A DNA stretch of 64,000 nt from Kitasatospora indigofera (GTDB lineage: Bacteria > Actinomycetota > Actinomycetes > Streptomycetales > Streptomycetaceae), in assembly GCF_014655955.1 (NCBI RefSeq), contig NZ_BNBO01000023.1:62001-126000 (forward strand), read 5' to 3'. Positions 1 through 8,844 of the stretch are shown here, piece by piece. The position numbers and the translations under genes were made by a program. Below the pieces are notes generated by a model. It saw only the letters and a list, made by a program, of their open reading frames with translations, was not told where the DNA came from and did no database searches. Every line of letters starts with the position of its first letter. The stretch's first letter is position 1.

Positions 1-406
1 CATGCAGGGCCTGGCGGTCGTCCCGCTCTTCGCGGGCTACGACCAGGACCTCGACCGCGGCCGGATCTTCACCTACGACGTCACCGGCGGCCGCTCCGAG
101 GAGCGCGGATTCGCCGCCACCGGCTCGGGCTCGGTGTTCGCCCGGGGCTCGATGAAGAAGCTCTACCGCGAGGGCCTCACCTCGCAGCAGGCCTCGATGC
201 TGGTCGTCCAGGCGCTCTACGACGCCGCCGACGACGACTCCGCCACCGGCGGGCCGGACCTCGCCCGCAAGATCTTCCCGATCGTCTCGCTGATCACCGA
301 GGACGGCTTCCGCAGGCTGTCCGAGTCCGAGGTCTCCGGCATCGCGCACTCGATCACCGACAAGCGGCTGGAGCACCCCAACGGTCCGCAGGCACCGCTG
401 ATCTAG
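1..406 (+). CDS. prcB: 20S proteasome beta subunit, C-terminal part (5' end outside window)
   Basis: Beta subunits form the two inner catalytic rings of the 20S proteasome and degrade pupylated proteins in the cytoplasm. Only the last ~134 residues are here. They match the C-terminal half of the actinobacterial family (for example PLFAGYD, GRIFTYDVTGG, GSGSVFARG and the helix LTSQQASMLVVQALYDAADDD). The propeptide and the N-terminal catalytic threonine lie upstream of the window, so activity cannot be judged. The gene is followed after 82 bp by prcA in the same direction, the usual prcBA order. The frame is open from base 2 to a TAG stop. Confidence 0.95.
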   Translation, partial: MQGLAVVPLFAGYDQDLDRGRIFTYDVTGGRSEERGFAATGSGSVFARGSMKKLYREGLTSQQASMLVVQALYDAADDDSATGGPDLARKIFPIVSLITEDGFRRLSESEVSGIAHSITDKRLEHPNGPQAPLI

Positions 407-488
407 TCCCTCCGCCCGATCCACCTCCCGACCCTCCCTCCCAGCCCCCGGGCCGGAGGGAGGTCCTGACAGAAGGGGACGACCGCCG

Positions 489-1241
489 GTGTCGACACCG
501 TTCTACGTCTCGCCTCAGCAGGCCATGGCGGACCGCGCGGAGTACGCCCGCAAGGGCATCGCGCGCGGCCGTAGCGTGGTCGTGCTCACCTACGCCGACG
601 GCATCGTCTTCGTCGCCGAGAACACCTCGCGGGCCCTGCACAAGGTGTCCGAGATCTACGACAAGATCGCCTTCGCGGCCGTCGGCCGCTACAACGAGTT
701 CGAGAACCTGCGCATCGGCGGCGTCCGCTACGCCGACCTGCGCGGCTACTCCTACGACCGGGCCGACGTGACGGCCCGGGGCCTGGCCAACGTCTACGCC
801 CAGACGCTGGGCACCATCTTCTCCTCCGTGGGGGAGAAGCCCTACGAGGTCGAACTGATCGTCGCGGAGGTCGGCAGGACCCCCGACGACGACCAGATCT
901 ACCGCCTCACCCCCGACGGTTCGGTGGTGGACGAGCAGAACAGCGTCGTGGTCGGCGGCAACGCCGACTCCATCGGGAACTACCTGGGGCAGCGCCACCA
1001 GGTCGGGCTGAGCCTCACCGAGGCCCTCAGGCTGGCCGTGGACTCGCTCGCCAGGGACCCGAACGGCGGCTCCCCGCGCACCCTGACGCCGGAGCAGCTG
1101 GAGGTCGCGGTCCTCGACCGCCAGCGGTTCCAGCAGCGCAAGTTCAAGCGGATCCTCGGCAGCCAGCTCGGCCGGCTGCTCGACGGGGACCAGTCCGCGG
1201 AGGCGGACGACGAGGACAAGCCGGCGGCGACGTCGGAGTAG
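489..1241 (+). CDS. prcA: 20S proteasome alpha subunit
   Basis: Alpha subunits form the outer rings of the 20S core, gate the chamber and dock the ARC/Mpa ATPase. The 250-residue product starts at GTG 489, preceded by the purine-rich stretch AAGGGGA. The N-terminus (MSTPFYVSPQQAMADRAEYARKG) is the H0 gating region, and GRSVVVLTYADGIVFVAEN begins the Ntn-fold core. There is no N-terminal catalytic threonine, as expected for an alpha subunit. The C-terminal 30 residues are acidic and low in complexity, as in other streptomycete PrcA proteins. It is cotranscribed with prcB and ends just before a 16-bp-arm hairpin. Confidence 0.96.
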   Translation: MSTPFYVSPQQAMADRAEYARKGIARGRSVVVLTYADGIVFVAENTSRALHKVSEIYDKIAFAAVGRYNEFENLRIGGVRYADLRGYSYDRADVTARGLANVYAQTLGTIFSSVGEKPYEVELIVAEVGRTPDDDQIYRLTPDGSVVDEQNSVVVGGNADSIGNYLGQRHQVGLSLTEALRLAVDSLARDPNGGSPRTLTPEQLEVAVLDRQRFQQRKFKRILGSQLGRLLDGDQSAEADDEDKPAATSE

Positions 1242-1252
1242 CCCTCGTGAGT

Positions 1253-1290
1253 GAATCCCGTACGGCCGGCCGCACGGCCGTACGGGATTC
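1253..1290. terminator. Perfect 16-bp-arm hairpin after prcA
   Basis: Arms 1253-1268 and 1275-1290 are perfect inverted complements around a 6-nt loop. It starts 12 bp after the prcA stop and has no T-tract. It probably ends or attenuates prcBA transcription ahead of pafA. Confidence 0.75.
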
Positions 1291-1402
1291 CGTGCCCCTA
1301 CGGTGAACCGACGTCACATCCATGGTCCGACCAGGCCGGTCGTGAACGGATTGCCACCGTGGAGGCGGTTTCGGACAGCTCCAATCAGAGAATGGATGCC
1401 TC

Positions 1403-2764
1403 ATGGACCGCCGAATTTTCGGGCTGGAGAACGAGTACGGCGTCACGTGCACGTTTCGGGGACAACGACGTCTGTCTCCGGACGAGGTGGCCAGGTACCT
1501 CTTCCGCCGCGTAGTTTCCTGGGGCCGCAGCAGCAATGTCTTCCTGCGCAACGGTGCACGGCTCTACCTCGACGTCGGTTCGCACCCCGAGTACGCCACC
1601 CCCGAATGCGACGAGGTCACCGAACTGGTGACGCACGACAAGGCGGGCGAGCGGATCCTCGAAGGCCTCCTGGTGGACGCCGAACGGCGGCTGCACGAGG
1701 AGGGCATCGCCGGCGACGTGTACCTCTTCAAGAACAACACCGACTCCGCCGGGAACTCCTACGGCTGCCACGAGAACTACCTGGTGGCCCGGCACGGCGA
1801 GTTCTCCCGCCTCGCGGACGTGCTCATCCCCTTCCTGGTGACCCGCCAGCTGATCTGCGGCGCCGGCAAGGTGCTGCAGACCCCGCGCGGCGCGGTCTAC
1901 TGCGTCAGCCAGCGGGCCGAGCACATCTGGGAGGGCGTCAGCTCGGCGACCACCCGGTCCCGCCCCATCATCAACACCAGGGACGAGCCGCACGCCGACG
2001 CCGAGCGCTACCGCCGGCTGCACGTCATCGTCGGCGACTCGAACATGTCGGAGACCACCACCCTGCTCAAGGTCGGCGCCACCGACCTGGTGCTGCGCCT
2101 GATCGAGGCCGGTGTGGTGATGCGCGACCTGACGCTGGAGAACCCGATCCGGGCGATCCGCGAGGTCAGCCACGACCTGACCGGCACGCACCAGGTCCGG
2201 CTCGCCAACGGCCGGGAGGCCAGCGCGCTGGACATCCAGGAGGAGTACTACTCCAAGGCACTGGAGTTCGCGGACCGCAAGGGCATCAACACCGGGACGA
2301 TCGCCCGGGTGCTGGAGCTCTGGGGCCGCACCCTGGAGGCCGTCCGCACCGAGGACCTCGCGAAGGTCGGCAACGAGATCGACTGGATCATGAAGTACCG
2401 GCTGATCGAGCGGTACCGCGAGAAGCACCAGATGAGCATGTCCAACCCCCGGGTCGCGCAGATCGACCTCGCCTACCACGACATCCACCGCCGCCGTGGC
2501 CTGTTCTACCTGCTGCAGGCCAAGGGGCAGGCCGAGCGGGTGACCACGGACCTCAAGACCTTCGAGGCCAAGTCCGTCCCGCCGCAGACCACCCGGGCCC
2601 GGCTGCGCGGCGACTTCATCCGCCGGGCGCAGGAGCAGCGCCGCGACTTCACCGTCGACTGGGTGCACCTGAAGCTGAACGACCAGGCGCAGCGCACCGT
2701 GCTCTGCAAGGACCCGTTCCGTTCGGTGGACGAGCGGGTGGAGAAGCTGATCGCCGGCATGTGA
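1403..2764 (+). CDS. pafA: Pup--protein ligase PafA
   Basis: PafA uses ATP to join the C-terminal glutamate of Pup to substrate lysines, marking them for the proteasome. The 453-residue product has the family length. The N-terminal motif MDRRIFGLENEYGVT carries the Mg/ATP-binding glutamates of the glutamine-synthetase-like fold. The loop around KNNTDSAGNSYGCHENY is diagnostic of the PafA/Dop family, and the small C-terminal domain ends in DPFRSVDERVEKLIAGM. Dop has a characteristic insertion after the first strand that is not seen here, so this is the ligase. It lies 161 bp downstream of prcA and is followed by a strong hairpin. Confidence 0.97.
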   Translation: MDRRIFGLENEYGVTCTFRGQRRLSPDEVARYLFRRVVSWGRSSNVFLRNGARLYLDVGSHPEYATPECDEVTELVTHDKAGERILEGLLVDAERRLHEEGIAGDVYLFKNNTDSAGNSYGCHENYLVARHGEFSRLADVLIPFLVTRQLICGAGKVLQTPRGAVYCVSQRAEHIWEGVSSATTRSRPIINTRDEPHADAERYRRLHVIVGDSNMSETTTLLKVGATDLVLRLIEAGVVMRDLTLENPIRAIREVSHDLTGTHQVRLANGREASALDIQEEYYSKALEFADRKGINTGTIARVLELWGRTLEAVRTEDLAKVGNEIDWIMKYRLIERYREKHQMSMSNPRVAQIDLAYHDIHRRRGLFYLLQAKGQAERVTTDLKTFEAKSVPPQTTRARLRGDFIRRAQEQRRDFTVDWVHLKLNDQAQRTVLCKDPFRSVDERVEKLIAGM

Positions 2765-2776
2765 CCCGGACGGCCA

Positions 2777-2815
2777 GGACGGCCCGCACCCCGACAGCCG
2801 GGGTGCGGGCCGTCC
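2777..2815. terminator. 17-bp-arm hairpin after pafA
   Basis: Arms 2777-2793 and 2799-2815 are perfect complements with a 5-nt loop, 12 bp after the pafA stop. A streptomycete-type terminator without a T-run. Confidence 0.8.
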
Positions 2816-2980
2816 GCCGCGCGGGGCCGGGGCGGGCCGGCGGGGGCGGCCCGGGAGCCCCCGCGCGAGGTGTGACGTGGGGCGGTGCGCCCGTGTCGCC
2901 TACCGGGGCGGGGCGGGGTCTCGGCATACGCTGTCGGAGGATGTCCGAACAGCTGCACTTGACCGACAGTTAGGAACACC

Positions 2981-3964
2981 GTGCGTCGCACCGCCGGGTT
3001 GCTCGTAGTCCTGCCCCTGACACTGCTGCTGGCCTGCAGCAGCAGCTCGAAGGCGCCGGCCGAGGTGTCGCCCTCGGCGTCGAGCGCCGCGCCGACGGTG
3101 CCGGCGCCGGTGGACGAGGCGGCGCCGATGCCGACCGTCGAGGGGTCCTTCGGCAGCAAGGCCGTGATCACGATCCCGGCCGGGCAGCCCAGCGGCCAGT
3201 TCGTGATCAAGACGCTCAGCGAGGGCGACCGCCAGACGGTCAGCAAGGGCGACTGGGTGACGGTCAACTACTCCGCCAAGGACTGGACGACCGGCAAGGA
3301 GCTGAAGAGCTCCTACGACGCCGACGGCAAGCCGCAGCTCTTCCAGGCCGGCAGCGGCCAGCTGGTGCCGGCCTTCGACCAGGCCGTGGTCGGCAAGAAG
3401 GTGGGCAGCCGGATCCTGGTGGTGGCCCCGCCGGCCGCCGCCTTCGGCGACCAGGGCAACACCACGCTGGGGGTGGCACCGGGCGACACCGTGGTGTTCG
3501 TGCTGGACATCACCGAGGCCCTGCCGCAGGACTCCACCCTCTCCGGCACGATGACCCAGGCACCGCCGACCTCGCCGCAGGTGAAGGACAACGGCAAGGC
3601 CGCCCCGACGATCACCATCCCGCCCGGTCAGGCGCCGCCCACCGACCTCCAGCAGTTCGTGCTGATCAAGGGCGAGGGCAAGCAGGTGCAGACCGGCCAG
3701 ACCCTCGTCGTCCAGTACACCGGTGTGCTGTGGAGCAACGGCCAGCAGTTCGACTCCTCCTGGAGCCACGGCGGCGCCCAGGCCCTCCAGGTCGGGACGA
3801 AGAGCCTGATCGAGGGCTGGGACAAGGGCCTGGTCGGCCAGACCGTCGGCAGCCGGGTGATGCTGGTGGTGCCGCCCGCCCTGGGCTACAAGGACCAGGC
3901 GCAGGGCGCGGTGCCGGCGAACTCGACCCTGGTGTTCGTGATCGACATCCTGGAGGCGGTCTGA
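2981..3964 (+). CDS. Lipoprotein with two FKBP-type peptidyl-prolyl isomerase domains
   Basis: FKBP isomerases speed prolyl bond rotation and assist folding. The start is GTG 2981. Residues 1-19 form a lipoprotein signal ending in the lipobox LLAC, so the protein should be anchored outside the membrane. A Ser/Pro-rich linker leads to FKBP-like domain 1 (about residues 45-185) and domain 2 (about 195-327). Domain 2 keeps the canonical pocket (VQYTG, FDSS, EGWDKGL, ALGYKD). In domain 1 the tryptophan of the GW motif is replaced (LVPAFDQAVVGKK), so it may not be catalytic. The next gene has the same two-domain layout and is clearly a paralogue. Confidence 0.9.
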   Translation: MRRTAGLLVVLPLTLLLACSSSSKAPAEVSPSASSAAPTVPAPVDEAAPMPTVEGSFGSKAVITIPAGQPSGQFVIKTLSEGDRQTVSKGDWVTVNYSAKDWTTGKELKSSYDADGKPQLFQAGSGQLVPAFDQAVVGKKVGSRILVVAPPAAAFGDQGNTTLGVAPGDTVVFVLDITEALPQDSTLSGTMTQAPPTSPQVKDNGKAAPTITIPPGQAPPTDLQQFVLIKGEGKQVQTGQTLVVQYTGVLWSNGQQFDSSWSHGGAQALQVGTKSLIEGWDKGLVGQTVGSRVMLVVPPALGYKDQAQGAVPANSTLVFVIDILEAV

Positions 3965-4162
3965 CGTACGGGCCCTTGGGCTCGTACGCTTGGCGGACGC
4001 TCGTACACCAGACGCGCCCGTCCTCATACTGACCTGTCATACTGCTGCCCTCCCGCACTGTGGTGGCCAGGGCTTCCGGGTGCGGCGGCAGTACGGCAGG
4101 ATCTCGGCGATCAGCAAGCCGGCCGGTAGGCCTCGAAGACCTGGTGAGATGGATGGGGAGTC

Positions 4163-5473
4163 ATGTCTGAGAAAGCGTCGAGCCCGGGTGGGCCCGGCAC
4201 CGCGAACGGCGGCTCCGCCGGCGACCCGACGGACTCGCGTCCGGGCGGGCCGCTGCCCGGCGACGGCGAGTCGATCGTGGTTCCGCCGTCGATCCTGAAG
4301 CAGCAGGCCGGCTGGGGCAGCCCCGGCGACGGGCCGCGGCCGAGGACCGGCACCACGGTGGACGAGGCCCCGCAGATCTTCGCCTCGAACGTGCGCCGCC
4401 AGGACACCTCCGAGGCCGGGTACTACGAGAACCCGCCCAGCGTGGGCAAGCTCGGCATGATCCTGGGCACCGTGCTGGCCGTGCTGCTGGCCGGCAGCGC
4501 AGTGACGCTCTACCTGGTGAACCGCGACGGCAAGTCCTCGGCCGCCTCCACCCCGGTGGACGCCGCGCCGACGGCCGCCCCGACGCCCACCGCCGACCCG
4601 GTGCCGCCGATCAAGGACAGCGCCAAGGTGCTGCCGACGGTCACCGGCGACTTCGGCAAGAAGGCGGTCATCACCACGCCCGCCGAGGCCGCCGACGGCA
4701 CCTTCGTGGTCAAGGTCCTCTCCGAGGGCAGCGGCCCGGTCGTCGAGAAGAACTCCTGGACCTCGGTCGACTACACCGCCAAGGACTGGACCACCGGCAA
4801 GGACATCCCCAGCTCGTACGACGAGAAGGGGAAGCCGCAGATCTTCCAGGCCGGCACCGACGCGCTGATCCCGGCGCTCGACCAGGCCGTGGTCGGCAAG
4901 AAGGCCGGCAGCCGCGTCCTGGTGGTGGCCCCGCCGGCCGCCGCCTTCGGCGCGCAGGGCAACACCAGCATGTCGATCGGCGCGAAGGACAACCTGGTCT
5001 TCGTGATCGACATCCAGCGGGTGAACGCCCCCGACGCGGTGGTCAGCGGCACGGTCACGCCGCCGCCCGCGGACTTCCCGCAGGTGAAGGACAACGGCAA
5101 GAAGGCCGCCGAGATCACCCCGGTCAAGGGCGCGGCCGAGCCGACCGAGCTCAAGAGCCACGTGCTGATCCAGGGCACCGGCCCCAAGGTCGAGTCGGGC
5201 GAGAAGGTCCTCGTCCAGTACACCGGCGCGCTGTGGAAGGACGGCAAGAAGTTCGACTCCTCGCTCGACAAGGGCCAGGCGTTCTCCTTCTCCGTCGGCG
5301 GCGGCCAGGTCATCGAGGGCTGGGACAAGGGCCTCCAGGGCGTGGCGGTCGGCAGCCGGGTCGAGCTGGTGATCCCCGCCTCGCTCGGCTACAAGGACCA
5401 GGCGCAGGGTGACATTCCGGCCAACTCCACGCTGGTCTTCGTGGTCGACGTGCTCGACGCCGGTGTGGGCTGA
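4163..5473 (+). CDS. Membrane-anchored protein with two FKBP-type isomerase domains
   Basis: This 436-residue product starts at ATG 4163 after GGGGAG. The first ~90 residues are cytoplasmic, disordered and Gly/Pro-rich. A single hydrophobic segment follows near residues 95-115 (GMILGTVLAVLLAGSAVTLYL), and the FKBP pair would then face outside. As in the upstream lipoprotein, domain 1 lacks the pocket tryptophan (LIPALDQAVVGKK) while domain 2 keeps it (VIEGWDKGL) together with SLGYKDQ. The segments KDWTTGK, VVAPPAAAFG and PQVKDNGK are nearly identical between the two proteins, so one arose by tandem duplication with a change of anchor from lipid to transmembrane helix. Confidence 0.9.
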   Translation: MSEKASSPGGPGTANGGSAGDPTDSRPGGPLPGDGESIVVPPSILKQQAGWGSPGDGPRPRTGTTVDEAPQIFASNVRRQDTSEAGYYENPPSVGKLGMILGTVLAVLLAGSAVTLYLVNRDGKSSAASTPVDAAPTAAPTPTADPVPPIKDSAKVLPTVTGDFGKKAVITTPAEAADGTFVVKVLSEGSGPVVEKNSWTSVDYTAKDWTTGKDIPSSYDEKGKPQIFQAGTDALIPALDQAVVGKKAGSRVLVVAPPAAAFGAQGNTSMSIGAKDNLVFVIDIQRVNAPDAVVSGTVTPPPADFPQVKDNGKKAAEITPVKGAAEPTELKSHVLIQGTGPKVESGEKVLVQYTGALWKDGKKFDSSLDKGQAFSFSVGGGQVIEGWDKGLQGVAVGSRVELVIPASLGYKDQAQGDIPANSTLVFVVDVLDAGVG

Positions 5474-5635
5474 CCCGCCTTCGGGTGACAATGGGACGTG
5501 AATGACCTTCGGGCGGGGCCGCGTGGCCTGCGCCCGGGCGGGCGGCGGGCGCCCGTACCGTGGTTCCGGAAGGAATGGCGGTGCGGGTACCTGCCGCTCC
5601 GTCATGTACGTAACGAACCGTGAGAAGAGGCAGTT

Positions 5636-6001
5636 GTGAGCAAGCCCGAGATCGACTTCCCCGTTGGCGACCCGCCCACCGAGCTGCAGATCCGTGACAT
5701 CACGGTCGGCGACGGTGCCGAGGCCAAGTCGGGTCAGGTCGTCGAGGTGCACTACGTCGGTGTCGCGTTCAGCACCGGCGAGGAGTTCGACGCGAGCTGG
5801 AACCGTGGCTCGTCGTTCAAGTTCCCGCTCGGTGGCGGCCGCGTCATCAAGGGCTGGGACCAGGGCGTCGTCGGCATGAAGGTCGGTGGCCGGCGCGAGC
5901 TGACCATCCCCGCGCACCTCGCCTACGGCAACCAGTCGCCGACCCCGGCCATCAAGCCGGGCGAGACGCTGATCTTCGTCGTCGACCTGCTCGGCGTCTG
6001 A
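5636..6001 (+). CDS. Single-domain cytosolic FKBP-type peptidyl-prolyl isomerase
   Basis: A compact 121-residue FKBP12-like protein without signal or membrane segment, starting at GTG 5636 after GAGAAGAGG. All pocket motifs are present: VEVHYVGV, FDASWNRGSSFKFPLGGGRVIKGWDQG and IPAHLAYGN, ending with the usual FVVDLLGV strand. It is the third FKBP gene in a row between pafA and pafB, giving five FKBP domains in three cell locations (lipid-anchored, membrane-anchored, cytosolic). It is probably an active general isomerase. Its own promoter may lie in the 162-bp gap upstream. Confidence 0.93.
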   Translation: MSKPEIDFPVGDPPTELQIRDITVGDGAEAKSGQVVEVHYVGVAFSTGEEFDASWNRGSSFKFPLGGGRVIKGWDQGVVGMKVGGRRELTIPAHLAYGNQSPTPAIKPGETLIFVVDLLGV

Positions 6002-6100
6002 TCAGCACCGCCCGGCCCGGAGCGCCCGCCCCCTACCCGGCGGGCCGGCACCGGATGATCAGCACCGTCTGATCGGCGCGGCCCCACCGGGCCGCCGTCC

Positions 6101-6139
6101 CGAGGGCCGTACCCCCGCACGCCGGGGGTGCGGCCCTCG
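6101..6139. terminator. 17-bp-arm hairpin after the FKBP gene
   Basis: Arms 6101-6117 and 6123-6139 pair fully, with one G-U wobble and a 5-nt loop. It lies about 100 bp after the FKBP stop and ahead of pafB. The rest of the 284-bp gap shows no gene. Confidence 0.7.
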
Positions 6140-6285
6140 GCGCTGCCCGCGGTGGTGCCGGGCACGGCCCGACCGGCCTCGGCTTTCGCCGACGGCGGCG
6201 CTACCGGTACGGTCGGGGCGCCGGGTACACGGATTCCCGGCGGGCGCAACCCCGCGCGCGGCGCGGCACACCGGAAGGGTCAGCG

Positions 6286-7299
6286 ATGGCGATCGCCAAG
6301 GCAGAGCGGCTGATGAATCTCGCCCTGTGCCTGATGAACACCAGACGGCCGCTCTCGAAGAAGGAGCTGCGGGAGTCCGTCGAGGCCTACCGCGAGGCGT
6401 GGCAGAACGGCAGCGAGGACGCCTTCAACCGGATGTTCGAGCGGGACAAGGACGACCTGCGCGAACTCGGCCTGGTCATCGACGTCGACGAGAACTCGCT
6501 GGACGGCGAACTCGGCTACCTCGCCCGCGCCGACCGCAACCGGCTGCCCGAGATCGCGCTCGACGCGGAGGAGGCCGCGGCGCTGACCCTGGTCGCCCGG
6601 GTGTGGCAGCAGGCCAAGATGTCCGGCGCGGCCAGCGGCGCCCTGCAGAAGCTGCGCGCGGCGGGCGTCCCGTTCGCCGAGGCCGGGACGTACAGCGCCC
6701 TGGAGCCGCGGATCCCCGCCCGCGAGGCCGCCTTCGAACCGCTGCTGACCGCCGCCCGGGACCGCCGCCCGGTCACCTTCGAGTACCGCAAGGCCGGCGC
6801 CGCCGCGGCCGAGCAGCGGGCCGTCGAGCCGTGGGCCCTGGAGTGCTGGCGCGGCCACTGGTACCTGGCCGGCTGGGACCGCGACCGCCAGGACGCCCGG
6901 GTGTTCCGGCTCAGCCGGATCACCGGCAAGGTCCGCTCCCGCTCCGGCGCCTTCACCGGGGCCGTCCCCGAGCACGTGGACGTCCGCGCGTACGTCGCCA
7001 CCTTCGCCGGCGAGGGCGCCACCGCCACCGCCACCGTCCGGCTGCGCCGCGGGGCCGGTTTCCCGCTGCGCACCAAGGCGCTGGAGACCCGCCGGGTGGA
7101 CGAGACCTGGGACGAGCTGGAGATCCCGTACGGCTACGGCCTCGGTGCCCACCTCGCCGAGTTCGGCCCCGACCTGGTGGTGCTGGGCCCTGACGACCTG
7201 CGGGCCGACGTCATCGACCGGCTGCGCGCGGTGGCCGGACTGGAAGCGACCGCGGCCGTGACCCTGACCGGTGCCGCGACCGAGGGAGCACAGGCATGA
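6286..7299 (+). CDS. pafB: WYL-domain transcriptional regulator PafB
   Basis: PafB works with PafC as an activator of the mycobacterial LexA/RecA-independent DNA-damage response; the pair is encoded beside pafA in most actinobacteria. The 337-residue product has an N-terminal winged HTH region (about residues 1-80, MAIAKAERLMNLALCLMNTRRPLSKKELRE) and a WYL region from about 155 (PVTFEYRK, PWALECWRGHWYLAGWDRDRQDARVFRLSRI). The WYL domain is thought to sense single-stranded nucleic acid. The 3' end overlaps pafC by 4 bp (ATGA), so translation is coupled. Confidence 0.94.
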   Translation: MAIAKAERLMNLALCLMNTRRPLSKKELRESVEAYREAWQNGSEDAFNRMFERDKDDLRELGLVIDVDENSLDGELGYLARADRNRLPEIALDAEEAAALTLVARVWQQAKMSGAASGALQKLRAAGVPFAEAGTYSALEPRIPAREAAFEPLLTAARDRRPVTFEYRKAGAAAAEQRAVEPWALECWRGHWYLAGWDRDRQDARVFRLSRITGKVRSRSGAFTGAVPEHVDVRAYVATFAGEGATATATVRLRRGAGFPLRTKALETRRVDETWDELEIPYGYGLGAHLAEFGPDLVVLGPDDLRADVIDRLRAVAGLEATAAVTLTGAATEGAQA

Positions 7300-8252
7300 G
7301 CAACGCCATCGACCAGACCCGCCGGATGCTCTCCCTGGTCACCTACCTGCGCGAGCGTCCCGGCGCCGAGGTGGCCGAGGTCGCCCGCGCCTTCGGGATC
7401 ACCGAGCGCGAGCTGATCGGCGACCTCAACGTGCTGCCGATGTGCGGCACCAGCTTCCGCGGCGGCGACCTGCTGGACATCGACACCGACGGTGACCGGA
7501 TCTGGTGGCACAACGTCGACGACGTGGCCCAGCCGCTGCGCCTCGCCGCCGACGAGGCCACCGCGCTGCTGGTCGCCGCGCGCGCCGTGGCCGGGCTGCC
7601 GGGCCTGCGCGAGCGCGACCGGGAGGCCCTCACCCGGGCCGTCGCCAAGATCGAGAACGCGGCGGGGGACAGCGCCGAGGGCAGCGCCCGGGTCGGCGTC
7701 ACCTTCGAGGCCGAGAGCCACGTCTTCGCCGACATCGACCGCGCGCTCAGCGAGGGCCGCCGGCTCTGGCTGCGCTACTACTCGCACGGCCGCGGCGGGA
7801 TGACCGAGCGCGAGGTCGACCCGATCCGCCTGGTCACCGAGGGCCACACCTACCTGGAGGCCTGGTGCCGGGTCTCCGAGGACCGGCGGATGTTCCGGCT
7901 CGACCGGGTGGCCGAGATCAAGGTGCTGGACACCCCCTCCGACCCGCCCCGGCTGGAGCCCCGCGACCTGTCCGGCGGACTGGTCAACCCGTCCGCCGAC
8001 GACCCCGAGGTGGTGGTCGAGGTCGGCCCCGGCGGCCGCTGGGTGGCCGAGTACTACACCCACGACTCGGCGCAGGAGCTGCCCGACGGCGGCCTGCGGA
8101 TCACCCTGCGCAGCGCCGACCCGTCCGGGCTGCGCCCGCTGGCGCTGCGGCTCGGCCGGGACGGCCGGATCGTCTCACCGCCCGAGCTGGCGGAGCAGGC
8201 CGCGGCTGCCGCCCTGGAGGCGCTGGCGGGATACCCCGAAGGGCGGGCCTGA
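7296..8252 (+). CDS. pafC: WYL-domain transcriptional regulator PafC
   Basis: Partner of PafB. The 318-residue product starts at ATG 7296 inside the pafB stop. Its N-terminal HTH (TRRMLSLVTYLRERPGAEVAEVARAFGITERELIGDLNVL) and the WYL region (LWLRYYSHGRGGMTEREVDPIRLV, YLEAWCRVSEDRRMFRLDRV) are typical of PafC. The C-terminal WCX-like extension runs to the stop. Both regulators are intact and of usual length, so the PafBC stress pathway is expected to work in this organism. Confidence 0.94.
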   Translation: MSNAIDQTRRMLSLVTYLRERPGAEVAEVARAFGITERELIGDLNVLPMCGTSFRGGDLLDIDTDGDRIWWHNVDDVAQPLRLAADEATALLVAARAVAGLPGLRERDREALTRAVAKIENAAGDSAEGSARVGVTFEAESHVFADIDRALSEGRRLWLRYYSHGRGGMTEREVDPIRLVTEGHTYLEAWCRVSEDRRMFRLDRVAEIKVLDTPSDPPRLEPRDLSGGLVNPSADDPEVVVEVGPGGRWVAEYYTHDSAQELPDGGLRITLRSADPSGLRPLALRLGRDGRIVSPPELAEQAAAAALEALAGYPEGRA

Positions 8253-8254
8253 CG

Positions 8255-8485
8255 GTGGAGCCGGACACCAGGTTCAAGGTCTACTGCTCGGACTGCCGGG
8301 AGAAGGTGGAGCTGCCCGCGGAGGGGTTCCGCCTCACCCTCGGCCGGACCCCGGCGCAGTCGTACTACAGCTTCAGCTGCCCGTCCTGCGGGGCGGGGGT
8401 CCGCAAGCCCGCGGGCGAGAAGATCGTCGAGGCGCTGACCCGGGCCGGCGTGCGCACCATGCGGCTGGTCCCGGCGGAGGGGTGA
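8255..8485 (+). CDS. Small putative zinc-ribbon protein downstream of pafC
   Basis: A 76-residue protein can be read from GTG 8255, 2 bp after the pafC stop, to TGA 8485; GGGCGGG lies just upstream. It has two CxxC knuckles (CSDC near residue 12 and CPSC near 45) about 30 residues apart, as in a small zinc ribbon. The codon use matches the neighbours. No specific function is recognised. The tight spacing implies cotranscription with pafBC. Confidence 0.7.
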   Translation: MEPDTRFKVYCSDCREKVELPAEGFRLTLGRTPAQSYYSFSCPSCGAGVRKPAGEKIVEALTRAGVRTMRLVPAEG

Positions 8486-8521
8486 CGCGGGGGCGTGCGG
8501 AGCAGGGCCTAGGCTTGGCCC

Positions 8522-8698
8522 ATGTCGTGGACCCTCGTCGCCGCCGTCCTGCTCGCCACCGCCGGGCTGCTGGTGCTCGGCCTGCTCGCCGGCCGGCTCT
8601 GGCTGGACGTGCGGGTGCTGGCCCGCGAGGTGGACACCGCGTCCAGGGCACTGGCCGAAGCGGCCGGCGACCTGGCCGGTGCGTCCCGGGCGGGCTGA
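8522..8698 (+). CDS. Very small single-span membrane protein
   Basis: A 58-residue ORF starts at ATG 8522 and ends at TGA 8698. The first ~25 residues (MSWTLVAAVLLATAGLLVLG onward) form one hydrophobic helix. The rest is an amphipathic helix of charged and alanine-rich residues (VRVLAREVDTASRALAEAA). It resembles small DUF948-like or TatA-like single-span proteins, but no family is assigned. It lies between the zinc-ribbon gene and tatA, 37 bp after the former. Frame-consistent GC bias supports it as coding. Confidence 0.6.
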   Translation: MSWTLVAAVLLATAGLLVLGLLAGRLWLDVRVLAREVDTASRALAEAAGDLAGASRAG

Positions 8699-8844
8699 GT
8701 CTTCACCTGCTCGTGGCCCGGGGGGACTGCTCGGGCGGCGGGCGGCGGGTTACCCTCTGACCGTGGCTCCCGACCTTCCGGCGGGGCCGCTCCCCGACAG
8801 TGCGCGGCGGTGAACCCGCCGCCGCGAGAAGAAGGTGGCCGAGC

